From contig JADJCR010000002.1 of NCBI GenBank assembly GCA_016703125.1, positions 474,714 through 538,713 of the forward strand: a DNA stretch of 64,000 nucleotides. The letters run 5' to 3'. Numbering within the stretch: position 1 is the stretch's first letter; each line of letters begins with the position of its first letter. The notes under the pieces are model-generated. The model ran no database searches and was not told the DNA's origin. It saw only the letters and a program-made list of their open reading frames with translations. This document shows, piece by piece, positions 25,860-34,775 of the stretch. Both the position numbers and the translations under genes were made by a program. This DNA comes from Micrococcales bacterium (GTDB lineage Bacteria > Actinomycetota > Actinomycetes > S36-B12 > UBA10799).

Positions 25860-26954
25860 ATGCGGCTTCGTCGGGTGGTGCCAGCGGTGCTGAGCGTGGC
25901 TCTGGTGATCGCGATCGTCCTGGCTGGTTTTGTCGCTGGCGGCGACACGACCCCGCCCGGCGGGGTTGCCGCGGCGCTGGCCGGCCGGAAGCAGCAACCC
26001 GCACCGACCTCTGTGAGATACACGGTTCGCGACGACGGCCGGATCAACGTGATCGTGCGAGGCACGTTCAAGGCTGCCGAGGTTCGCTTCCGGACAGCGA
26101 CCGATCGCGTTCGACTACGGTCCGGCCGCCTGACCGACGGCAGGGCGAAGGTTCTGCTGCCCAAGAGCGTGCGCGGGATTCGGGCCCGGGCCAAGGCCAC
26201 GCCCATGCGGGCGGCCAGCCGGTGGGTCAAAGCGGTGCTGAAGCGCAGCCCGACACCTGTCGGACCGCCCACCACAGACTGGGTCGGACTGTCCACGCAG
26301 GACCTCAATGCGGTGGCGGCCATGCGCTCCTTCTTCGGCCATCAGTCGGTCGGCGGGAACATCCTGGCCGCGGTTCCCGGCGTCTTCACCGACCACGGCG
26401 TCAGCGCTCCACCCCTGCGGGAGATTCCCGCTCCGGTGACCGGCGGCGCCATTCTCCACGACGAAATCGGCACGAACGGCGATCCACGCTCCAAGGTCAC
26501 GGACTTCGCCGGCGACGTACGTGATGGTCTCGGGCAAGAGGTGGGTGTCGCGTTGATGAAGTTCTGCTACGTCGACATCACGGCTGGCACGAACGTCAGC
26601 TCGGTGTTCGCCCACTATCGCGAGACGATTGCGGCACTGCAGCACGAGTACCCGGGGGTGGCCTTCGTCCACGTCACCGTCCCGCTGACGACCGACAGCC
26701 CGGGCGACAACGTTGCCCGGGAGAAGTACAACTCCCTTGTACGTCAGCAGTACGCCGACTCCGGCCGCTTGTTCGACCTGGCCGTGATCGAATCCACCCG
26801 CCCCGACGGAACCCGTGTTTCCGGGAGCCAGGAAGGTGCCACGTACTACGCGCTCTACTCCGGGTATGCCAGCGACAACGGCCACCTCAACGACCGCGGA
26901 GCCAGGGCCGCCGCCGCCGGCCTGCTCGACGTCATGGCCCACGCTGCCGGCTGA
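25860..26954 (+). CDS. Secreted SGNH/GDSL-like hydrolase
   Basis: 364 residues. N-terminal membrane anchor or signal peptide (MRLRR, long hydrophobic stretch to about 28), a basic 120-residue region with Lys/Arg-rich strands, then from about residue 150 a domain with FFGHQSVGGNIL, a KFCYVD strand, HVTVPLT and a late NGHLNDRGARAAA. The HxSVGxNI and HLN/D blocks resemble SGNH-fold esterases in which the late Asp/His complete the active site; the usual GDSL Ser is not obvious, so catalysis is inferred. It sits between the two copies of the ugd/hydrolase junction, as cargo would. Confidence 0.6.
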   Translation: MRLRRVVPAVLSVALVIAIVLAGFVAGGDTTPPGGVAAALAGRKQQPAPTSVRYTVRDDGRINVIVRGTFKAAEVRFRTATDRVRLRSGRLTDGRAKVLLPKSVRGIRARAKATPMRAASRWVKAVLKRSPTPVGPPTTDWVGLSTQDLNAVAAMRSFFGHQSVGGNILAAVPGVFTDHGVSAPPLREIPAPVTGGAILHDEIGTNGDPRSKVTDFAGDVRDGLGQEVGVALMKFCYVDITAGTNVSSVFAHYRETIAALQHEYPGVAFVHVTVPLTTDSPGDNVAREKYNSLVRQQYADSGRLFDLAVIESTRPDGTRVSGSQEGATYYALYSGYASDNGHLNDRGARAAAAGLLDVMAHAAG

Positions 26955-27027
26955 CCGGTGTCTGGTTGCCCTACTGATCAAGAGGCTCGGCTGCGTGCAT
27001 CACGAACACGCGGTCGGGCAATGATCG

Positions 27028-27230
27028 TCGTGCACCTGCAGCGTGCGGGGGATCGTGAAACGCTGAAGTCCCCAGGGTTGGAGGTCATCGCGTGCGAGCA
27101 GGTGTTGAAGGCCCGGACGTCCACCGCTGCGAGGTGGTAGCCGATGTCGACGGGCCAACCGCAGCTCCGAGGAGATCCGCGACGTGATGGACAAGGTGTA
27201 CACGCGCGACCCGTTCGGCCGGGACTGAAG
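27028..27230 (+). pseudogene. Decayed 3' fragment of ugd (copy B)
   Basis: Aligns to the last 220 bp of ugd: GCACCTGCAGCGTGC against GCACCTCCAGCGTGC, GAGGTCATCG kept, then GAGGTGGTAGCCG, and a deletion of about 33 bp before GCCAACCGCAGCTCC. The final 60 bp up to GGCCGGGACTGA are almost identical to ugd. Several indels and the deletion break the frame. It directly precedes the intact hydrolase gene, as ugd would have before the duplication. Confidence 0.75.
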
Positions 27231-27233
27231 CAT

Positions 27234-27794
27234 ATGGACGTCGTCCTCTTCCATCACGCGCTGGGGCAGACCCCGGGTTTCCTCGGGTTCGCCGACGCCC
27301 TGCGAGATGCGGGCCACGAGGTGGTGACGCCGGACTTGTACGAGGGCCGTGTGTTCGCCGACCTCGACGCGGGCGTGGCGTTCGCCGACGGCCTCGGGAC
27401 CCAAGAGGTGATCGCCCGCGCGGCACGAGCCGTCGAGGGGTTGCCGACCCGGGTGGTCTACGCCGGCTTCTCCCTGGGGTCGGTGGCCGCCCAGGCCCTG
27501 ACCCAGGGTCGCCCGGGCGCGGTCGGCGCGTTGCTGTACCACGGGGGTGCCGCGCCGCGGTGGTTCCCGGAGCCCTGGCCTTCGCACGTGCCGGTCCAGA
27601 TCCACGCCACGGAGAACGACCCGTGGGTGGATCTCGAGGAGTGCGCGGAATTGGCTGCCGCGGCGCCGCGGGCCGAGCTGTACATCTACCCCGGGGCCGC
27701 GCACTTGTTCGCCGATCCGGATTCTGGGGAGTACGAACCGGAGGCCGCTGGCTTGTTGCTCGAACGCAGCCTGGAGTTCCTCGCGATCCTGTGA
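27234..27794 (+). CDS. Dienelactone hydrolase family alpha/beta hydrolase
   Basis: 186 residues, cytoplasmic alpha/beta hydrolase of the dienelactone hydrolase group. The nucleophile elbow is GFSLGS with Ser80 (many family members have Cys here), an acid near the ENDPWVD turn (about residue 128) and His in GAAHLFAD near the end. Short length and order match the family; the real substrate is unknown. The ATG at 27234 follows a decayed ugd tail by 4 bp, reproducing the original operon spacing. Ends 17 bp from the converging GH114-like gene. Confidence 0.87.
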   Translation: MDVVLFHHALGQTPGFLGFADALRDAGHEVVTPDLYEGRVFADLDAGVAFADGLGTQEVIARAARAVEGLPTRVVYAGFSLGSVAAQALTQGRPGAVGALLYHGGAAPRWFPEPWPSHVPVQIHATENDPWVDLEECAELAAAAPRAELYIYPGAAHLFADPDSGEYEPEAAGLLLERSLEFLAIL

Positions 27795-27811
27795 GGAGCG
27801 TCCGGGCACGT

Positions 27812-28552
27812 TCAGCAGGTGCCGAAGCGATGGTCCGGGTGCAGTGCAGGGCGCAGCAGCCGGTCGCGCCACACGACGGTGATCCGGTCGCCGCGCTCAC
27901 GACAGGCGCGGGCGAAGTCCCGGCGCCGGTACTCGATCTCGATCACCGCGCGCCCGTACCGGGACAGGAATCGGCCGCACTCGTCGTAGCGCTGGCACCC
28001 CTCCACGACGGCGAAGTCGAAGAAGCGTTTGCCGACCACGGATGCGGCGTTCTTCTGCCCGAACGCGAGGCCGTGCCGATGCGCGAAGTGGGCCAACTGT
28101 CGCGCGAGGGCGACGTTGTCGGACCGGGCCAACAGGCCGCCGCTGCGGGTCCAGGAGTCCAGGTTGTCGGCCTCGACGGCCTGGAACCCCGCCTGCGCGC
28201 ACCCGCCGATCCACCGGCCCACGATCGCGGCGATGCGGCTGCGGTGCTGGGGTGTGCGCGTGTCCAGTAGCCACTCCCCGGGCCAGCCCGGATCGCTGAC
28301 TGTGGCGCCGCGCTCCCGCAGCACCAGATCAGGGTGGTGCCGCCGCCACCATCGACGCTGCTCCGGCTGGGTCTGGAACGCGTTCACGTAGCAGATCCCG
28401 TAGCTCCCGGGCGAGGGCGTCTCACGCCAGTCGCGCACCACGATCCCGACCCCCGGCGCCGGGGTGTACGGCCCACCCAGTTGGTAGTCCGCAGGCACAT
28501 CCACCGGCGGCAGCACGATCGCAACCGCCAGTGCCAGAGCCAACATCCTCAC
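27812..28552 (-). CDS. Secreted GH114-like glycoside hydrolase (endo-alpha-1,4-polygalactosaminidase family)
   Basis: 246 residues. Signal peptide (MRMLALALAVAIVLP), then a TIM-barrel typical of DUF297/GH114: GICYVNAFQTQ near residue 55, WPGEWLLDTRTP with the conserved Trp, FQAVEADNLDSW holding the likely catalytic acid/Asp, LAFGQKNA, FDFAVVEGCQRYDEC and a final IEYRR. Characterised relatives cut galactosaminogalactan-type exopolysaccharide; the natural substrate here is unknown. Divergent from the small secreted protein gene at 28592. Confidence 0.78.
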   Translation of the reverse strand: MRMLALALAVAIVLPPVDVPADYQLGGPYTPAPGVGIVVRDWRETPSPGSYGICYVNAFQTQPEQRRWWRRHHPDLVLRERGATVSDPGWPGEWLLDTRTPQHRSRIAAIVGRWIGGCAQAGFQAVEADNLDSWTRSGGLLARSDNVALARQLAHFAHRHGLAFGQKNAASVVGKRFFDFAVVEGCQRYDECGRFLSRYGRAVIEIEYRRRDFARACRERGDRITVVWRDRLLRPALHPDHRFGTC

Positions 28553-28591
28553 AGCATGACCGGCTCGGGGCTGCGCGCGTACAGTCGGGCC

Positions 28592-29089
28592 ATGCTGCGT
28601 CGCGCTCTGCTGCTGGTCACCGCCGCCGTCCTGTCCTTCTCCCTGGCGCCGGTCGCCTCAGCCGAACCCGTGAAGACCGTCACGGTGGCCCACGGGCCGG
28701 TCACCGCCACCGTCGTACCGGTGATACCCGGCACTGCGAGTCCGGGCGACCTGCGGCTGTTCCACATCGCGCTCACCCGTCCCGGCCGCACGAAGACCAT
28801 CGGCTTCCTGAGCGGGTCGCTACTCACCACGGCGGTCGGAGTGCCCGCGGTCGGCAAGGAACTGCGCTCCGCTGATCTGGTGTTCACCGTGGGGGCGGCG
28901 AAGAACCAGCTGGTCATTGGTGGCACCGCGGGGTACGACCAGCAGGCACCGACCGTGGCGAAGAAGTCGTCCACCATCCGGCCGGTGCTCGGCGGCTCCG
29001 GTCGCTACGCGGGTGCTCGCGGCTGGTGCGAGTCGGTGCACCGCAAGGACGGCACGTGGCGGCACACCTTCCACATCCGGACGTCATGA
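28592..29089 (+). CDS. Secreted protein of allene-oxide-cyclase/dirigent-like barrel type
   Basis: 165 residues. Signal peptide (MLRRALLLVTAAVLSFS, cleavage after ASA near residue 24) followed by a beta-rich domain with a late GGSGRYAGARGW turn. That turn is typical of AOC-barrel (dirigent-like) proteins of actinobacteria. The single Cys is near the C-terminus. Function unknown. The last four bases overlap the oxidoreductase start (ATGA at 29086). Confidence 0.62.
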   Translation: MLRRALLLVTAAVLSFSLAPVASAEPVKTVTVAHGPVTATVVPVIPGTASPGDLRLFHIALTRPGRTKTIGFLSGSLLTTAVGVPAVGKELRSADLVFTVGAAKNQLVIGGTAGYDQQAPTVAKKSSTIRPVLGGSGRYAGARGWCESVHRKDGTWRHTFHIRTS

Positions 29090-31368
29090 TGGCGCTTCAC
29101 ATCTGTCCGCTGTGTGAGGCCACCTGCGGCCTGGAGATCACGGTCGAAGCTGACCGGGTGGTCGCGGTGCGCGGTGACGCCGACGATGTCTTCAGCCGTG
29201 GTTTCGTGTGCCCGAAGGGCGTGGCGGTCGGCGACCTGCACCACGATCCGGCCAGGTTGCGGACCCCGTTGGTGCGCGAGGGCGGCCGGTTGCGGGAGGC
29301 CACCTGGGAGGAGGCCTTCGACCGGATCCGCAGCGGGCTCGCGGGCGTGATCCAGGCCGGCGGTCCGGACGCCGTGGCGGTCTATCTCGGCAACCCCAAT
29401 GCGCACAACGTGACGAGCACGTTCTACCTGCCGGCGCTGGTGCGGGCGCTGCAGACCCGTTACCGCTTCTCTGCCAGCACCGTCGACCAGATGCCGCAGC
29501 AAGTCGCGCTTGGGCTGATGTACGGCACCGAGCTGTCGGTGCCGGTCCCCGATATCGACCGCACGGACCTCTTCGTCGTGATCGGCGGGAACCCCTTGGT
29601 GTCCAACGGCTCGATGATGACGGTGCCGGACATGCCCGGCCGGGTGCGGGCGCTGAAGGCGCGCGGCGGGCGCATGGTCGTGGTCGACCCGGTCCGCACC
29701 CGCACGGCGGCCGCGGCCGACGAGCACCTTCCCATCCGGCCGGGGTCGGACGTGCTGCTCCTGGCCGCCATCGTCAACGTCCTGTTCGCAGAGGATCTGG
29801 TGGACCTCGGCGCCGCCGGGCCGTGGGTAGATGCCGATGCGGTGGCGGGGGTGCGGGAGCTCACTGCTGCGTTCGCGCCTGCGGTGGTCTCGGAGGCGAC
29901 CGGACTGGCGGCGGAGGTCATCGTGGACCTCGCCCGGGAGATCGCCGGGGCCCGCGCTGCCGCGGTGTACGGCAGGCTCGGGACGTCGACGTCGGGCCTG
30001 AGTGTGGACGGCCAACCGGACTCCTTCGGCACGCTGGCCTCCTGGCTGATCGCGGCGATCAACGTGCTGACCGGCAACCTGGACCGCGAAGGCGGGGTGA
30101 TGTTCCCGCTGCCGCCGGCCGGAGGTCCGACCACGTTCGGCGAACCCGGTCGCGGTCGCGGCGTGCGGGTTCCGGGCAGCCGGCGCACGCGGGTGCGCGG
30201 ATTGCCCAGCGTGCTCGGGGAGTTCGGGGTTCCGGCGCTGGCGGAGGAGATCGACACCCCCGACCCTCAGACCGGTGAACACATCCGCGCGCTGATCACG
30301 GTGGCTGGCAATCCCGTGGTGTCGGTCCCGGACGCGGAGCGTCTCGCGTCTGCGCTGGGCGAGTTGGAGCTGCTCGTCTGCCTTGACGCCTACGTCACGG
30401 AGACGTCAAGGCACGCTGATGTGGTGCTGCCCGCACCGTCACCGCTGGCCCGCAGCCACTACGACGTGGTCTTCGCCTCGTTGTCGGTGCGCAATGCGGC
30501 GCGGTGGTCCCCTCCGGTCTTCAGCCTGTCCGACGGTGAGCGCGATGAAGGGGAGGTGCTGCTGACGCTGGCGGCCATCGCCGCGGGGGTCGTGAACAAT
30601 GCCCCGGAACCGACGCCTGCGCAGATGGACGATCTGGTCGCCTTCGAGGTCGCCCGGCGTGCCGGTTCCGACCCCGCGAGCCGCGCTGCCGGGCGGGATC
30701 CCGCGGAGTTGCTAGCCGCAGTGGCACCGCTGCGGGGCGTTGAGCGACTGCTCGACCTGTCCCTGCGCAGCGGCCCCTTCGGCGACGGTTTTGGCAGCCA
30801 CCCCGACGGGTTGACCCTGGCGGCGGTGAAGGCGGCGCCGTCGGGGATCGATCTCGGCCCGCTGACGCCGCGACTGCCGGAGGTGCTGCGAACACCGTCG
30901 GGGCGCATCGAACTACTGCCCGAGCCGATCGCGGCTGAGGCCCGAAGGCTCACGGAGGTGCTGCCACGGGTGACCACGCCGGAGTTGGTGCTGGTGGGCA
31001 GGCGGCAGTTGCGCACCAACAACTCGTGGCTGCGGACCTTGCCGCGACTGACGGGCGGGTCGAACCGCTGCACCCTGCAGGTGCATCCGGACGATGCGGC
31101 CCGGGCCGAGGTGGCCGATGGTGCGCAGGCCCGCCTCACCTCCGATACCGGCGCGGTGGACGTTCTCATCGAGGTGACGGATGCGGTCATGCCGGGTGTG
31201 GTGTGCCTGCCGCACGGCTGGGCCCCGGCGGTGCCCCGTGCGTGGGGGCCGGGCGCCACCACGGGGACGAACGTGAACCAGTTGACGCCGAGCAACACCA
31301 CCGACCCGCTCACCGGGACGGCGGTGCTCAACGCGGTGCCGGTGCGTTTGGAGCCGTCGGCCGGCTGA
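29086..31368 (+). CDS. Molybdopterin-dependent oxidoreductase with N-terminal [4Fe-4S] site
   Basis: 760 residues of the DMSO-reductase superfamily (formate dehydrogenase/nitrate reductase-like). Iron-sulfur ligands Cys7, Cys10, Cys14 and Cys42 (HICPLCEATC ... GFVCPKG) are present; cofactor regions include IGGNPLVSNGS, VVDPVRTRTAA and HLPIRPGSDVLLL. The C-terminal molydopterin-dinucleotide domain begins near RRQLRTNNSW. I cannot assign the molybdenum ligand: the expected position reads STVDQMPQ without Cys or SeCys. No other subunit, chaperone or twin-Arg signal is present, so it is a cytoplasmic single-gene enzyme of unknown substrate. Confidence 0.88.
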   Translation: MMALHICPLCEATCGLEITVEADRVVAVRGDADDVFSRGFVCPKGVAVGDLHHDPARLRTPLVREGGRLREATWEEAFDRIRSGLAGVIQAGGPDAVAVYLGNPNAHNVTSTFYLPALVRALQTRYRFSASTVDQMPQQVALGLMYGTELSVPVPDIDRTDLFVVIGGNPLVSNGSMMTVPDMPGRVRALKARGGRMVVVDPVRTRTAAAADEHLPIRPGSDVLLLAAIVNVLFAEDLVDLGAAGPWVDADAVAGVRELTAAFAPAVVSEATGLAAEVIVDLAREIAGARAAAVYGRLGTSTSGLSVDGQPDSFGTLASWLIAAINVLTGNLDREGGVMFPLPPAGGPTTFGEPGRGRGVRVPGSRRTRVRGLPSVLGEFGVPALAEEIDTPDPQTGEHIRALITVAGNPVVSVPDAERLASALGELELLVCLDAYVTETSRHADVVLPAPSPLARSHYDVVFASLSVRNAARWSPPVFSLSDGERDEGEVLLTLAAIAAGVVNNAPEPTPAQMDDLVAFEVARRAGSDPASRAAGRDPAELLAAVAPLRGVERLLDLSLRSGPFGDGFGSHPDGLTLAAVKAAPSGIDLGPLTPRLPEVLRTPSGRIELLPEPIAAEARRLTEVLPRVTTPELVLVGRRQLRTNNSWLRTLPRLTGGSNRCTLQVHPDDAARAEVADGAQARLTSDTGAVDVLIEVTDAVMPGVVCLPHGWAPAVPRAWGPGATTGTNVNQLTPSNTTDPLTGTAVLNAVPVRLEPSAG

Positions 31369-31481
31369 CCCGCCGACGCTGGTGAGCAGCACGTCACTGA
31401 GTCACCTATCTGGCAAGCACCCGCCACGAGAGCAGACACGGTGGCCCGGGGCTCGCCGAACGATCCATGAAAGACTGACGT

Positions 31482-33242
31482 ATGGAGGTCCTGCCGCAGA
31501 TCCTGCTGTTGCTGGCACTTGCGGTTGTCGTCAGCGCGGCCTTCCAGCGTCTGCGCATCCCCACCAGCCTTGGCTACCTGCTGGTGGGCATCGTCCTCGG
31601 TCCGTACACCGTCGGGCCGGTCGTCGAACTGTCCTTGATCCAGACGCTCGCGGAGTTCGGGGTCGTGTTCTTGTTGTTCACGATCGGCCTCAGCCTGTCC
31701 GTGCCGCACATGCAGGCGATGCGGACCCGGGTTCTCGCCCTGGGCACCGCCCAAGTGCTGCTGACCATCGCCGTCGTGGGGTTGATCGGGTGGCGACTGG
31801 GCCTGTCACCGGCGGTTGCCTTCGTCTTCGGCGCGGTGTTCGCGCAGTCTTCATCGGCGATCATCGGACGGCAGCTCGAGGAGCAGGGGGAGGACCACAC
31901 GCGCCACGGCCGGTTGGGGCTGGCGATCTCGGTCTTCCAGGACATCACCTCGATCCCCCTGGTGGTGCTCATCCCCGTACTGGCGGTCGCCGCCGATCTG
32001 GGGCAGGTCAGCCTCGCGCTGGGGTGGTCGCTGGTCAAGGCCGCCGCCGCGATCGCGGTGGTGCTGCTGATCGGCCGACGCCTGTTGCGTCCCGTCCTCC
32101 ACGCGGTCTCCCGGCACCGTTCCCCGGAGTTGTTCACCCTCACCGTGCTGCTGGTTGTCCTCGCGGCCGCGTGGGTGACGTACAGCCTGGGGTTGTCGGC
32201 GGCGTTCGGCGCCTTCCTGGCCGGGTTGACCCTGGGGGAGACGGAGTTCCGCCATCAGGTGCAGAGCAGCATCCGGCCTTTCCGCGACGTGCTCCTCGGG
32301 TTGTTCTTCGTCACCATCGGCATGATCTTCGATCCGACCGGCCTCGTGGACATGTGGCAGTGGGCACTTCTGGGCGGGGTGGTCCTGGTCGCCAGCAAGG
32401 TGATCATCGTGGGGGTGCTCGTGCGCTTGACCGGGTGGGACGCCCGCGCATCGCTGCGCACCGGTCTGATCGTGGGCGTGGGCGGTGAGTTCGGCCTCGT
32501 GCTGCTGGCCGTGGCCTTCAATGCGAACGTCATCAGCGTCACACAGGGCGACATCGCCCTGGCGTCGGTGTTCCTGTCCCTGGTGCTGGGGGCCCTGCTC
32601 ATCCGGTACAACGGACCGGTCGCTCGTTTGCTGACACCGACACCGCCCACCCCGGAAGAACCAGGCGAGCCGCTGGCCGACGTGCATGACGCGCCGCCGG
32701 TGACCGGACACGTGATCATCTGCGGGTACGGCCGGATCGGGCAGGGTGTGGCCCGTTTCCTGCACGCCGATGAGGTGCCGTTCATCGCCGTGGATCTCGA
32801 TCCCGGCTTGGTCCGGACGTCGCACGCCGCTGGTCAGCAGGTCTACTACGGCGATGCCCGGGAGCCCGACGTGCTGGAAGCGCTCGGCCTGGCCACTGCG
32901 CGGCTTGTGCTCATCAGCTACAACGACGCGGCATCTGCGCTGCAGGTGTTGTCCCATGTGCGTCGGGACCGCCCCGACCTGCCGGTGCTCGTGCGGGTGC
33001 GCGACGAGACTCACGTGGACGAGTTGCGGGAGGCGGGGGCGATCGAGGTTGTTCCGGAGACGCTGGAGGCCGGGTTGACGATCGCCTCGCAGGTTCTACT
33101 GCTGCTGGGGGTACCGCCACGCCGGGTGATGCGGCGGGTCCTGGCGCAGCGCGCGAAGCGCTACCCGCTGCTGAGGAAGCACGATGTCGAACAACCCGAG
33201 TTGCTGATCGAGGGAAGTGACCCGCCGCTCACGCGGTGGTGA
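31482..33242 (+). CDS. KefB-type cation/proton antiporter with TrkA-N domain
   Basis: 586 residues. Twelve-helix CPA2 antiporter domain (residues 1-385: IPTSLGYLLVGIVLGP near the start, AQSSSAIIGRQL, VFQDITSIPL), then a Rossmann RCK domain HVIICGYGRIGQGVARFL at about 410 and a final 80-residue RCK C-lobe. Predicted K+/H+ exchange. The adjacent small gene encodes a TrkA-C type regulator, as in KhtU/KhtT pairs. The ATG at 31482 is used. Residues about 396-467 and the last eight are also found, decayed, at 37429-37682. Confidence 0.9.
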   Translation: MEVLPQILLLLALAVVVSAAFQRLRIPTSLGYLLVGIVLGPYTVGPVVELSLIQTLAEFGVVFLLFTIGLSLSVPHMQAMRTRVLALGTAQVLLTIAVVGLIGWRLGLSPAVAFVFGAVFAQSSSAIIGRQLEEQGEDHTRHGRLGLAISVFQDITSIPLVVLIPVLAVAADLGQVSLALGWSLVKAAAAIAVVLLIGRRLLRPVLHAVSRHRSPELFTLTVLLVVLAAAWVTYSLGLSAAFGAFLAGLTLGETEFRHQVQSSIRPFRDVLLGLFFVTIGMIFDPTGLVDMWQWALLGGVVLVASKVIIVGVLVRLTGWDARASLRTGLIVGVGGEFGLVLLAVAFNANVISVTQGDIALASVFLSLVLGALLIRYNGPVARLLTPTPPTPEEPGEPLADVHDAPPVTGHVIICGYGRIGQGVARFLHADEVPFIAVDLDPGLVRTSHAAGQQVYYGDAREPDVLEALGLATARLVLISYNDAASALQVLSHVRRDRPDLPVLVRVRDETHVDELREAGAIEVVPETLEAGLTIASQVLLLLGVPPRRVMRRVLAQRAKRYPLLRKHDVEQPELLIEGSDPPLTRW

Positions 33243-33257
33243 CAGGAGGGTGATCCG

Positions 33258-33749
33258 GTGAGTGAAATCGAAGTGAACGCCACGCGCCTGCCCGGCGTGG
33301 GTTGGCGGTACGAGTTGGCGTTGGCCCGCGGGACGGCGTTGTTCGTGCTGGTGGAGGACAGCGGCCGCCGTCACCTGCTGCTGGTCCGCGACGGGGACGA
33401 CGAACCGATGGTTACCGTTCCCCTGAACGAAGCGCAGTCGCTGGCCGTCGCCTCGTTACTCAGCGGCGCGCGGTTCTCGACCGTCACCCGCGAGCCGGCC
33501 GAAGCGCTCGGGCCGCCGCAGACACTCGTGGACAGCGTGCTGGTCACACGCGAGTCCGCGATCCTCGGGCTCTTGCCCGGGGACGTGGCCGACCGACTGT
33601 CACCCTTCGCCGAGGTGCTCGGGGTGGTGTGCGACGAGACGCCGCAGATCCTCGAGGGCGACCCGAACCGGCCCTTGCAGGTGGGTGACCGGGTCGTGGT
33701 GGCCGCGCGGGAGAGCCACCGGGCGCAGGTGCGGTCTGCTTTGGAGTAG
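33258..33749 (+). CDS. KhtT-like TrkA-C domain regulator of the antiporter
   Basis: 163 residues. The N-terminal half (VNATRLPGVGWRYEL ... DGDDEPMVTVPLNE) and C-terminal RCK_C fold with LQVGDRVVVAARES are typical of the regulatory subunit that gates CPA2 K+/H+ antiporters (KhtT/YhaT). GTG start at 33258 with a GGAGGGTG ribosome-binding site, 15 bp after the antiporter stop, so co-translated. A scrambled second copy is at 37691-38065. Ends 20 bp from the converging LysR gene. Confidence 0.83.
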   Translation: MSEIEVNATRLPGVGWRYELALARGTALFVLVEDSGRRHLLLVRDGDDEPMVTVPLNEAQSLAVASLLSGARFSTVTREPAEALGPPQTLVDSVLVTRESAILGLLPGDVADRLSPFAEVLGVVCDETPQILEGDPNRPLQVGDRVVVAARESHRAQVRSALE

Positions 33750-33769
33750 GGCGTCAACGCGGAGGACTC

Positions 33770-34681
33770 TCAGGCCCCGGGGGACTCCCTCCGGTCACGC
33801 GTCAGGTGGAAGAGCGCGTGCAGGATCTGCTGCACGTCTTGGGAGGGACCTGGGTGCCACGCGACCTCCAGCGGGATGAAGGCGGCCGGTTCGAGGGGGT
33901 GGGCGACCACACCGGCCCTGACCTCCTGCCGAGCGAAGTCCGCGGGCACTAGTGAGAACGCGCGGCCGTCCTCCAAGAAGTACCGCCAGGACCCGGAGAT
34001 CCGGGAGGTGCCTGTCAGGACCGGGGGCTCGAGTCCGCGGCTTCGGCAGATGTCCATCAGATGGTCGTAGTAGACCGGATTGTGCTCCCTGGCCCAGAGC
34101 AGGAACGCCACGTTGTTCAGTCGACTCAGTTCCAATCGCCCCTTCGTCGCTCGTGCCAGGGAACGGTGGAGCAGAACATGGATCTCGTCCTGCCCCAATT
34201 GCCGCTTGAGGGCATGGGTCGGCTCCCCGATGAGGTGCCCGATCCCGATATCGGCGTTGCCACTCTCCACCGCATCCAGCACTTCACCGGTCTCCACCTC
34301 GACGGCCTCGACCGTCAGCCCCAACTGCTGGTCATCGACAGCCCGGAGAGTGTCGGGCAGCAGTGCGTTCACGATGCTGGGCGAAGCCGCAATAGTCACG
34401 GTCCTCCGCTGCTCACGCTGAGCCAGGGCTGTTGTCGTCTCGAACAAGCGCAGGCTCTCAAGTACCGCTTCCGCTGGCTCCCGCAACTGCTCGCCGGCCG
34501 CGGTGAGCGTCGTCCCGCGCGCCGACCGCTTGAACAAGGTGAAACCGACAGTCCGCTCGAGTCTGCGGATCTCCTTGCTGATGGTGGGCTGAGCAATGCC
34601 CAGCCGGTCGGCGGCCCTGCCGAAGTGCAGAGTCTCGGAGATCGCGATGAACGCGCGGAGCTGGATGAGGGTGATGTCGAT
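33770..34681 (-). CDS. LysR family regulator next to psuGK (no standard start codon)
   Basis: 303 residues. The winged helix is complete (LIQLRAFIAISETLHFGRAADRLG..., AQPTISKEIRRLER), then the linker and effector-binding domain. The expected N-terminus begins IDITLIQ and the first codon there is ATC, with an in-frame TGA only two codons upstream. No ATG, GTG or TTG exists before the helix-turn-helix. So the start may be ATC, or a base change/sequence error has hit an ATG. It is divergent from psuG, and the 94 bp between them contain repeated CTATC/GATAG dyads. It likely controls psuGK. Confidence 0.8.
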   Translation of the reverse strand: MDITLIQLRAFIAISETLHFGRAADRLGIAQPTISKEIRRLERTVGFTLFKRSARGTTLTAAGEQLREPAEAVLESLRLFETTTALAQREQRRTVTIAASPSIVNALLPDTLRAVDDQQLGLTVEAVEVETGEVLDAVESGNADIGIGHLIGEPTHALKRQLGQDEIHVLLHRSLARATKGRLELSRLNNVAFLLWAREHNPVYYDHLMDICRSRGLEPPVLTGTSRISGSWRYFLEDGRAFSLVPADFARQEVRAGVVAHPLEPAAFIPLEVAWHPGPSQDVQQILHALFHLTRDRRESPGA

Positions 34682-34704
34682 AGTTCAAGGCTATCAATCG
34701 ATAG
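34679..34704. promoter_or_regulatory. LysR-type operator, overlapping GATAG/CTATC dyads
   Basis: GATAG-N7-CTATC-N4-GATAG: three alternating half-sites forming two overlapping inverted repeats at the LysR start, 72 bp upstream of psuG. The spacing suits a LysR tetramer acting on both divergent promoters. Confidence 0.55.
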
Positions 34705-34775
34705 GAAATTGCGTCTGGTTCGGAATGAAGGGTCCCGATACCTTGGGGTGGAATGCAGTGAGAAAGGGAAACCAC

